Shown here in pieces: positions 1-5,425 of a DNA stretch of 10,744 bases (the first letter of the stretch is position 1; each line of letters starts with the position of its first letter). The stretch spans positions 1-10,744 of the forward strand of contig CAZVEH010000063.1 of assembly GCA_964625775.1 (NCBI GenBank), written 5' to 3'. Position numbers and translations under genes: made by a program. The notes under the pieces are model-generated. The model worked only from the letters and a program-made list of their open reading frames with translations, ran no database searches and had not been told where the DNA came from. Source of the DNA: GCA-2786165 sp964625775. GTDB taxonomy: Bacteria > Pseudomonadota > Gammaproteobacteria > Legionellales > Legionellaceae.

Positions 1-55
1 GTGCCACACGACAGGAGATCCCTCGCTGCGCTCGGGATGACGTGGGGAGTTACTA
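1..55. repeat. Dispersed palindromic repeat A, left copy
   Basis: A GC-rich imperfect palindrome whose core is ATCCC ... GGGAT around a CG-rich loop. It recurs in inverted orientation at 10380-10434 with 53 of 55 bases identical (differences opposite 10409 and 10432). Repeats with a core like CGTCATCCCGAGCG are scattered through many bacterial genomes as intergenic mobile palindromes; that family link is from memory. It begins exactly at base 1, so the true left end may lie outside the window. It sits five bases beyond the stop codon of the GIY-YIG fragment, where its stem could also act as a transcription stop. Confidence 0.85.
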
Positions 56-59
56 AAAA

Positions 60-314
60 TCATTTTTTCTTTCGTCGAGCCAAGTAAGATAGTTTTTCCC
101 AGTTACCCGAGATCAGCGCTGCTTTCTTTTTCCTGCTCCATCCTTGAATTTGTTTCTCAGCTCGCAAGGCTTCGATCCTACTAGGATATTGTTCTGAATA
201 TGCAAGTTTAACGGGTAATCTGGTTGCGGTATAACAAGTTGGAAAAGTTTTATTATAATACTGGTATAGCCTTGCCTCTAAATTATCACTATGCCCAGTA
301 TAAAGGTGAGCTGA
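60..314 (-). pseudogene. GIY-YIG nuclease family protein, N-terminally truncated remnant
   Basis: The minus strand has an unbroken reading frame from about 308 to the TGA at 60-62 (82 codons plus stop). It starts abruptly with HLYTGHSDNLEARLY and continues with CYTATRLPVKLAYSEQY, EALRAEKQIQGWSRKKK and a lysine-rich end. This is the C-terminal four fifths of small single-domain GIY-YIG nucleases (about 95-100 aa): YTG is the second half of the GIY-YIG signature, followed by the catalytic-type Arg in LEARL and the conserved GWSRKKK block. The first strand, normally a Met followed by a YVYIL-like stretch, is missing. In its place the frame meets a stop at 327-329 inside unrelated repeat-module sequence. 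There is no start codon or ribosome binding site. The break point coincides with the edge of the sequence shared with the right-hand repeat module (314), so recombination or insertion there probably beheaded the gene. Confidence 0.8.
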
Positions 315-439
315 CTTTCTCTGATATCAAGGCGATCGTTAGGCGCTCCATTTGGTCAAATCAGTATTTTTCAAAGTCTGAAAATCAGCTTGATTTAGAT
401 AAATGCTCAGACGAAAAAATCAATTCTCTGATCTATCAG
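310..439 (-). pseudogene. Fragment of an unknown coding sequence inside the left repeat module
   Basis: Two short minus-strand stretches resemble an open frame in the right-hand module. LIDQRIDFF is read from 439 downward and ends at a TGA (407-409). FDQMERLTIALISEKVS is read from 360 to 310. The right copy (10312-10383) carries LIDQKINAFFDQIDRLAMISEKVS without interruption. The differences are conservative (I/M, D/E, K/R), which suggests a once protein-coding origin. In this copy about 50 extra bases separate the halves and put them in different frames. The parent gene is not recognised. The plus-strand frame through this area (about 224-457) is antisense to recognisable protein remnants and is not called as a gene. 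Confidence 0.4.
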
Positions 440-461
440 CTCACTTTAGCCGCTTAAAGAG

Positions 462-503
462 CCCTTCGAGACGCGTGCTACGCACGCTCCTCAGGGCGAA
501 CGG
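462..503. repeat. Dispersed palindromic repeat B, left copy
   Basis: A 42-bp GC-rich element, starting CCCTTCGAGACGCG, with an internal perfect hairpin (GCGTGC, 3-base loop, GCACGC, read on either strand). The reverse complement is present at 10259-10300 with 42 of 42 bases identical, while the sequences around both copies have diverged. That implies either recent spread or gene conversion of the element. The CCCTTCGAG / CTCAGGGCGAACGG ends resemble short intergenic palindromes common in proteobacteria (from memory, not searched). Confidence 0.85.
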
Positions 504-514
504 CTCTAGAAAAA

Positions 515-550
515 ATGGCTAAACTCGAGGAGGGAGTTTAGGTAAACTAA
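515..550 (+). other. Hairpin with a ribosome-binding-like loop and 8-codon ORF
   Basis: TAAACTC (520-526) and GAGTTTA (534-540) form a 7-bp perfect stem whose 7-base loop is GAGGAGG, a near-ideal Shine-Dalgarno sequence. An 8-codon ORF (MAKLEEGV, 515-541) runs through it, and an ATG at 551 follows 17 bases after the loop. The first part (tail of repeat B to about 525) is shared with the right module, which also reads AAAATGGCTAA there. Whether it is expressed is unknown; it may be a relic of a leader region. Confidence 0.3.
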
Positions 551-628
551 ATGACCGACTTACACACAAAACTTAACGAAGAGATCGAGTTTTTGCGTAA
601 GTCCTGTTTAAAATCAGTCAACTTGTAA
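551..628 (+). CDS. Possible small ORF, 25 aa, unknown
   Basis: ATG at 551 opens MTDLHTKLNEEIEFLRK and stops at 626-628, overlapping the last 15 bases of the convergent secreted-protein gene. The GAGGAGG loop of the preceding hairpin lies 17 bases upstream, too far for ordinary initiation. The charged helical N-terminus looks protein-like, but the last residues run into sequence resembling an IS end (GCGTAAGTCCT at 596-606), so it may be the start of a truncated gene. No function can be assigned, and it may not be expressed. Confidence 0.2.
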   Translation: MTDLHTKLNEEIEFLRKSCLKSVNL

Positions 629-1222
629 AGGTAGTGTTGCTATATAGGCAAGTGAAAGCATAATTTGAAATACATTCACATCCACGCCCGATGACACAAG
701 AGCTTGTTGATCTAAAATCGAGACTTCAGAGTCGAAGTTGAAGAAATCTAGAGTTATTTTAACCGGGCTATATTGTATGAAATAATTGGGGTTGGCGTAT
801 ATCCATATATAACACGGTAAAACTTTATCTTGCTCACCTCTCAAAATCACTTTATTTTCTTTAGAAAAAAGAGTAAACCGTCTGTTCATACCGAGTGGAT
901 CTAAATATAAACGGGCAACTTTTTCTTGATATTGATTCAGGATGTCAAAATCAAGCGTAGATCCCAATAGGGCAGATTTTTTTTTCAAAATAACTGTATT
1001 TTGCAATTGGTTTTGGTCATCAAAATAATAAAATGTACCTTTTTTATTGGGTGCCAATTGCAACAAACCAAGTTGCTGGTCTTTGCCTAGCAATCGAATT
1101 TGTTGAGATTGAGCAAGCTCATTTTTAATTGAAATTGCCTTGGGAAGCTCACTCAAAGATAGTGCGGATACGCCAACGCTCTGCGCAAGGAAAATAAACA
1201 AAGCCCAAAAGTATTTTTGCAT
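614..1222 (-). CDS. Secreted protein of unknown function, 202 aa
   Basis: The product starts with a clear signal peptide: MQK, a hydrophobic core (about residues 4-15), and a VSA cleavage site at residue 20. It is therefore exported to the periplasm or beyond. The mature part (about 182 aa) is rich in alternating hydrophobic/polar segments (FYYFDDQNQLQ at 65-75, VARLYLDPLG at 102-111, RRFTLFSKENKVILRGE at 114-130), suggesting consecutive beta strands. It ends with a hydrophobic segment, VFQIMLSLAYIATL (184-197). A beta barrel closed by a C-terminal hydrophobic helix is the architecture of Tubby/LURP-one-like proteins, but I see no diagnostic motif, so this is only a fold guess. The ATG is preceded by AAGGCG with 6-base spacing and by a good promoter. 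It is divergent from the secreted nuclease and probably monocistronic. Confidence 0.75.
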   Translation of the reverse strand: MQKYFWALFIFLAQSVGVSALSLSELPKAISIKNELAQSQQIRLLGKDQQLGLLQLAPNKKGTFYYFDDQNQLQNTVILKKKSALLGSTLDFDILNQYQEKVARLYLDPLGMNRRFTLFSKENKVILRGEQDKVLPCYIWIYANPNYFIQYSPVKITLDFFNFDSEVSILDQQALVSSGVDVNVFQIMLSLAYIATLPLQVD

Positions 1223-1255
1223 CGCAAGCGCCTTATGTTGGTATAAAAAAAGAAC

Positions 1256-1284
1256 ATTATATGCTACATCGAACCATTTGTACA
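1256..1284 (-). promoter_or_regulatory. Sigma70-type promoter for the secreted-protein gene
   Basis: On the minus strand a perfect TATAAT (1256-1261) is preceded, after exactly 17 bases, by TGTACA (1279-1284), a 4-of-6 match to the -35 consensus. Predicted transcription would start near 1249, leaving a leader of about 27 bases before the ATG at 1222. The element occupies the 160-bp gap between two divergent genes for exported proteins. Confidence 0.6.
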
Positions 1285-1290
1285 GTCTTT

Positions 1291-1320
1291 TTTACAACAG
1301 GACCAAGCAACAGTAATACT
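1291..1320 (+). promoter_or_regulatory. Candidate promoter for the S1/P1 nuclease gene
   Basis: TTTACA (1291-1296, 5 of 6 to the -35 consensus), an 18-base spacer and AATACT (1315-1320, 4 of 6). A second candidate is TATACA (1348-1353), 18 bases, TATACT (1372-1377), which would start transcription almost on the ATG and give a leaderless mRNA. Neither is decisive. The absence of a well-spaced ribosome binding site (GAGGGAG at 1358-1364 is about 18 bases from the ATG) keeps the leaderless option open. Confidence 0.3.
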
Positions 1321-1382
1321 GCCCATCAAAAAAATACTACGGAGATCTATACAGATCGAGGGAGCCAATACTATACTCTTGT

Positions 1383-2192
1383 ATGCTAAAGTATTTCTTA
1401 ATTTTTTCAATTTTGAGTGCAGCGTTCCCAGCATTTTCGTGGTCTGCAAACGGCCATAAAGTGATTGGGCAGATTGCTTATAATCATCTGACGCCCAAGG
1501 CCAAGCGAACTTTTGCGCATCTCAATCAAAGCCTCAATCATCACCAGAGACGGTACAGTTTGGTTGCCGCCACTGTTTGGTTAGATGTTTTGTACGATCC
1601 GCGCTACCTCTCTTTAAAACCAATCCATTATATCGATTTGCCTTATTCTGTTGATGGCTCACCACTGCCTACTGTATCCACCACAAATGCGGTTTCAGCT
1701 ATTCAAAAAGCCAGTCATACTGTGAAAGATACTTCAGTGAACGATACGCAGCGCGCTGTGGCTTTGCGTATTTTATTACATGTCGTTGGGGATATTCATC
1801 AACCTTTACATGCGATTACTCGTATAAGTCACGCTCACCCGCGAGGCGATCGAGGGGGTAATGATTTTCACCTGGGCAAAAATCATATTGCACCAAATTT
1901 GCATCGTTATTGGGATCGCGGAGGCGGACTATTGTCAGGTAACATGAATGCCATGGCTGTGAAAGATATGGCAAAAGCCATTGAAACGGAATGGAGGTGC
2001 CCTGTGTACGATCCAGATGTGATGCATTGGGCAGAGACATCGCATGTCATTGCCATCAAACAGGCTTATGCGATTGAAGAATACGCAACACCTTCCGCGG
2101 CGTATGAGCATAATACGCAGCGCATTTCTCAACAACAATTGGCTTATGCAGGATGCCGGTTGGCATCCTTGTTGAATTATTTAGCTGCCTGA
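1383..2192 (+). CDS. Secreted S1/P1-type zinc-dependent nuclease, 269 aa
   Basis: This enzyme family hydrolyses single-stranded DNA/RNA and 3'-nucleotides using a trinuclear zinc centre. The signal peptide covers residues 1-19. Cleavage would expose W20, matching the family rule that the mature N-terminal Trp (backbone amine and carbonyl) binds zinc. The other ligands are in order: H25 (SANGH), D68 (VWLD), H82 (HYID), H133 and D137 (LLHVVGDIHQPLH), H143, then H174 and D178 (NLHRYWD) after the GGND loop (159-161). Length fits bacterial members (about 260-300). All expected metal ligands are present, so activity is likely. It probably acts in the periplasm or outside the cell, perhaps to scavenge nucleotides and phosphate. 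The 3' end overlaps the end of pdhC by 16 bp on the opposite strand. The ATG is kept because it gives a complete signal peptide. Confidence 0.93.
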   Translation: MLKYFLIFSILSAAFPAFSWSANGHKVIGQIAYNHLTPKAKRTFAHLNQSLNHHQRRYSLVAATVWLDVLYDPRYLSLKPIHYIDLPYSVDGSPLPTVSTTNAVSAIQKASHTVKDTSVNDTQRAVALRILLHVVGDIHQPLHAITRISHAHPRGDRGGNDFHLGKNHIAPNLHRYWDRGGGLLSGNMNAMAVKDMAKAIETEWRCPVYDPDVMHWAETSHVIAIKQAYAIEEYATPSAAYEHNTQRISQQQLAYAGCRLASLLNYLAA

Positions 2193-3289
2193 AGTGATGC
2201 AATCACTTGTCCCAAGAAACGGGTTGCTTCGCCGCCAGTTACTGCGCGATGATCGAAGCTGAGTGACAGGGGTAACAGTCGATGCACTGCAACTTGTCCC
2301 TCATGGCTGACCACGCCTTCATACAAACGACCCACAGCAAGAATGGCCACAGCAGGTGGGACGATGATTGGGCTTGCAAAGCGTCCGGAAAATTTACCAA
2401 AATTTGACAGTGTTATTGTGGCACCGGTTAAATCTTCTTTGGGTATACTGCGGCTATGAACAGATTCTTTGAATTGATTGATTTTCTGGCGTAATTGTTC
2501 ATTGTCTAAAGTTTCTGCGTCATGAATGACTGGCACAAAAAGGCCTTCCTCATTGTCCATTGCTAATCCCAGATGGACTGATTCGAAACATTTTCGAGCA
2601 GAACAACTGCCATCAAACCATGCATTTAAAGCCGGTTCGAATTTTGCCGCTGCGATGATGGCGCGGATGATGCGGACCGTGATGTCGGTGTCATTTGGCC
2701 ACTGATGAATATCAGCTTCATCAAAAATACTGACTGCGACGACCTCTTGATGCGATTTCACCATGCTCTGTTGCATGGCTCTTCGAACCCCTTGTAAGGC
2801 AATAAATCCTTCTTTGGGTTTGGATTGAAGTTCTGCGCCTTGTTCTACATCACTACGCGTGATGAGGCCATGTTCACCACTGCCTTTCAGGCTAGCTAAA
2901 TCAACGCCTAATTTTTTAGCCAGTAGACGAATATGCGGTGTGGCTTTGATTGCGCTTGATGCGGTGCGCTGTTTGCCTATGATAAAATGATCTTCTGAAA
3001 CGGCGGTACTGGCTTCAAGATGACCCACCACAGTACCTTGATCTGCGCGTGGCGCATCTGCTTCGAAGGTTACAAGCGCTGCGCCTGTTTTAATGATATC
3101 GCCAGGCTGGCCGTGGAGTTTGGCTATTTTTCCTGTTTGGGGGCTAGGAACATCCACTACGGCTTTGGCTGTTTCCATCGATACCAAGGGATCGTCTGTT
3201 TTGACTGTATCACCGACTTTCACAAACCATTCATGAATTTCGGCATCTGGTAATCCTTCACCCAAATCAGGTAATTTAAAAATATCCAT
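2177..3289 (-). CDS. pdhC: Pyruvate dehydrogenase E2: dihydrolipoyl acetyltransferase, 370 aa
   Basis: E2 forms the core of the 2-oxoacid dehydrogenase complex and passes the acetyl group from E1 to CoA. Domains: one lipoyl domain (1-76, lipoylated K42 in METAKA), a short linker, a peripheral subunit-binding domain (about 117-150, TPHIRLLAKKLGVDL ... GLITRSDV), and the catalytic domain (about 160-370) with SFDHR (active-site H347). The usual DHRxxDG reads DHRAVTGG here: the Asp is Thr351, a change I recall in other proteobacterial E2s of this type but have not checked. The start at 3289 is preferred over an upstream in-frame ATG (3319) because MDIFKLPDLGEG is the canonical lipoyl-domain start and GGAG (3298-3301) is well spaced. 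It lies five bases after the pdhB stop and is last in the operon. Substrate specificity (pyruvate versus branched-chain) is by resemblance. Confidence 0.92.
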   Translation of the reverse strand: MDIFKLPDLGEGLPDAEIHEWFVKVGDTVKTDDPLVSMETAKAVVDVPSPQTGKIAKLHGQPGDIIKTGAALVTFEADAPRADQGTVVGHLEASTAVSEDHFIIGKQRTASSAIKATPHIRLLAKKLGVDLASLKGSGEHGLITRSDVEQGAELQSKPKEGFIALQGVRRAMQQSMVKSHQEVVAVSIFDEADIHQWPNDTDITVRIIRAIIAAAKFEPALNAWFDGSCSARKCFESVHLGLAMDNEEGLFVPVIHDAETLDNEQLRQKINQFKESVHSRSIPKEDLTGATITLSNFGKFSGRFASPIIVPPAVAILAVGRLYEGVVSHEGQVAVHRLLPLSLSFDHRAVTGGEATRFLGQVIASLQAAK

Positions 3290-3294
3290 CTGAA

Positions 3295-4269
3295 CTACTC
3301 CAAAATGTTCAAAACGCAAGTTTTGATGCGATCAATACTAGGTATGTACTCTTTTTCTAGTTGAAAGTAGGGCATTATCGTGTCGTAACCTGTGACTCTT
3401 TGTACGGGGGCCAAGAGATCGGCTAGACAATGTTCCATCAATAATGCAGATATTTCGGCACCTACCCCACAGGTTTTTGCTCCCTCGTGGATGATCACGC
3501 AGCGCCCTGTTTTTTGCACAGATTCGATAATGGTTTGGATATCCAAGGGTTTGATGCTGGCCACATCAATAACCTCGCAAGAAACACCGTCTGCTTTCAG
3601 GGCAGCTGCTGCTTGCATTGTTTCGTGTATACTGGCACCCCAAGACACCAAAGTGACATCGTCACCTTCAGATAAAATAAAGCATGTGCCCAAAGGCAAT
3701 GCTTCGCCATCGTCTGCAACAGGCTGTTTCACCAAACGATAAATGCGTTTTGGTTCTAAGAAAATCACCGGATCAGGGTTTCTGATTGCGGCCAACAATA
3801 AGCCATACGCGCGTTTTGGAGAAGAAGGAATCACAACTTGCAATCCTGGAATATGGGCAAATAACGCCTCAGTGCTTTCTGAATGATGCTCAGGCGCTCG
3901 GATACCGCCACCAAAAGGCGCGCGAAATACCAAAGGACAATGCAGGCGACCACGGGTGCGATTGCGCATGCGTGCGGCGTGCGTGACAATTTGATTCATG
4001 GCCGGGTAGATGAAACCCATGAATTGAAATTCAGCGACCGGTTTTAAACCTTGCGTAGACATGCCCACGGCTAAGCCTGCGATCATGGATTCTGCCAAAG
4101 GGGAATCAAATACGCGATTTTGCCCAAAGCGTTCTTGCAAACCCGCAGTGGCGCGAAAAACACCGCCGTTTTTACCCACATCTTCACCAAAAATAACCAC
4201 CGATTCATCATGAGTTAGTTCGTATGCTAAAGCTTGGGTGACGGCTTCTAGCAAAGTAATATCAGGCAT
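3295..4269 (-). CDS. pdhB: Pyruvate dehydrogenase E1 beta subunit, 324 aa
   Basis: This is the beta half of the heterotetrameric, thiamine-diphosphate-dependent E1 that decarboxylates pyruvate. It is a transketolase-type pyrimidine-binding domain (about 1-180) followed by the transketolase C-terminal domain (about 200-320). Visible landmarks are FGEDVGKNGGVF (27-38), the TPP-activating Glu E60 in FDSPLAE, QFMGFIYPA (82-90), the GGGIRAPEHHSES loop (120-132) and SWGASIHE (209-216). Length is typical (about 325). The ATG at 4269 (MPDITLLEA) is preferred over 4305: it gives the family N-terminus and has GGAGG (4279-4283) nine bases upstream inside the end of pdhA. Its first 8 bases overlap the 3' end of pdhA, which indicates translational coupling for equal subunit amounts. 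Confidence 0.95.
   Translation of the reverse strand: MPDITLLEAVTQALAYELTHDESVVIFGEDVGKNGGVFRATAGLQERFGQNRVFDSPLAESMIAGLAVGMSTQGLKPVAEFQFMGFIYPAMNQIVTHAARMRNRTRGRLHCPLVFRAPFGGGIRAPEHHSESTEALFAHIPGLQVVIPSSPKRAYGLLLAAIRNPDPVIFLEPKRIYRLVKQPVADDGEALPLGTCFILSEGDDVTLVSWGASIHETMQAAAALKADGVSCEVIDVASIKPLDIQTIIESVQKTGRCVIIHEGAKTCGVGAEISALLMEHCLADLLAPVQRVTGYDTIMPYFQLEKEYIPSIDRIKTCVLNILE
3298..3301 (-). promoter_or_regulatory. Ribosome binding site setting the pdhC start
   Basis: GGAG on the minus strand, eight bases before the ATG at 3289. It lies in the final codons of pdhB (CTG GAG TAG), so ribosomes ending pdhB can reinitiate on pdhC. It supports the shorter 370-aa E2. Confidence 0.7.
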
Positions 4270-5344
4270 GATCTGTTGCCTCCATTGCAATAGCGCGTTG
4301 TTCAATCAAATAATCCGGCAAAGTTGCATAGTGATAATCGAATATAGCACTTACGGGTTGAGGTGCTCTTTGCAAATATTCATCGACTTCAGCTTGCAAT
4401 CGAGCATGACATTCTTCCAGTAAGGCATCTTCTTGGGTTTGATCCCATTGATGATGCTCCTCTAAAAAACGCTTAAAACGTGCGATGGGTTCTTTTAATT
4501 TGGCAGACTCTACTTCATCTTGTGGTTGATAACGGGTAGCGTCATCAGCAGTGGTGTGATCTGATAGGCGGTAAGAACGTGCTTCAATCAATGTAGGGCC
4601 TTGTTGTTGGCGCGCCTTTTCAATGGCTGCACCAATTTCTTGGCGCAGGGCCAGAATATCATTGCCATCCACGACGATACCCTGAAATCCAGCTGCAATG
4701 GCTTTTTGTGCTAAAGTCTGGGAAGCAGTTTGCTGTTTGATATTGACCGAAATAGCCCATTGATTGTTGTTGATGATAAAAACAATGGGTAGTTTCCAAA
4801 CGCCTGCAACATTCAGTGCTTCGTAAAAATCTCCTTCAGAGGTGCCGCCATCTCCAATACAAACCACAGCAACATGATCCTCTTTGCGGTATTGGAAGCT
4901 AAAAGCTACGCCTGCGGCATGCAAACATTGGGTTGCAATCGGAACGCAAATCGGGAGATCTTTTGAGTTAGGTTGTGCTGGAATGGCGCTGCCACGCTCA
5001 TCGCCGCCCCAATAAGCTAGGATGTCGGAAGGTTTTACACCACGTTGGAATTGGGCCGCATAATCCCGATAATAAGGTACAAACACATCGGTAGGGCGCA
5101 TGGCGTGGCCGATAGCAGTCGAAATCGCTTCCTGGCCGTTAATGGGCGCGTATGTTCCCATTTTGCCTGTGCGCTGTAGAGCGATAGCTTTTTTATCAAA
5201 CAAGCGAGCAAATACCATGCTGCGGTATATCTGCTGCAAACAGTCGTTGTCTTGAGCAAAATCAGGAAGCTCAGCACACAATTCTGCCTTTTCATTGAGA
5301 ACTTGAACATAAGGGATAGAAAATTCGGCAATCGTTTGGGTCAT
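4262..5344 (-). CDS. pdhA: Pyruvate dehydrogenase E1 alpha subunit, 360 aa
   Basis: The TPP-binding half of the alpha2beta2 E1. The thiamine-diphosphate motif is complete: GDG (164-166) ... LP.VFIINNN (185-194), with Asn192-194 ending the motif. Other conserved parts are YRDYAAQF (92-99), the GGDERGSA region (113-120), and the RSYRLSDHTTADDATRY loop (256-272), which corresponds to the regulatory phosphorylation loop of mitochondrial E1 alpha. Residues 1-30 are a poorly conserved N-terminal extension usual in this group. ATG at 5344 has AAGGAT (5351-5356) six bases upstream. It is the first gene of pdhA-pdhB-pdhC, with fadD ending 81 bp upstream on the same strand. This E1 type differs from the single-chain AceE of enteric bacteria. 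A branched-chain 2-oxoacid role cannot be excluded from sequence alone. Confidence 0.93.
   Translation of the reverse strand: MTQTIAEFSIPYVQVLNEKAELCAELPDFAQDNDCLQQIYRSMVFARLFDKKAIALQRTGKMGTYAPINGQEAISTAIGHAMRPTDVFVPYYRDYAAQFQRGVKPSDILAYWGGDERGSAIPAQPNSKDLPICVPIATQCLHAAGVAFSFQYRKEDHVAVVCIGDGGTSEGDFYEALNVAGVWKLPIVFIINNNQWAISVNIKQQTASQTLAQKAIAAGFQGIVVDGNDILALRQEIGAAIEKARQQQGPTLIEARSYRLSDHTTADDATRYQPQDEVESAKLKEPIARFKRFLEEHHQWDQTQEDALLEECHARLQAEVDEYLQRAPQPVSAIFDYHYATLPDYLIEQRAIAMEATDHA
4279..4283 (-). promoter_or_regulatory. Ribosome binding site setting the pdhB start
   Basis: GGAGG on the minus strand, nine bases before the ATG at 4269, inside the last codons of pdhA. It argues for the 324-aa E1 beta and against the in-frame ATG 36 bases upstream. 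Confidence 0.75.
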
Positions 5345-5425
5345 GCTTTTATCCTTAGGTCATAGGCAAAGGCTCAGGGGCTATCTAAATCGTTCCCTCA
5401 CCTGTAGGCGTGTTGAAAATAAAAT

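Noticed and set aside
224..457. Plus-strand 77-codon open frame at the left edge
   Set aside because: It begins with TTG without a ribosome binding site and is antisense to the GIY-YIG remnant and the shared peptide remnant, which carry recognisable or conserved protein sequence.
5345..5425. Promoter or terminator between fadD and pdhA
   Set aside because: No -10/-35 pair with acceptable spacing and no stable hairpin was found; only the pdhA ribosome binding site is clear.
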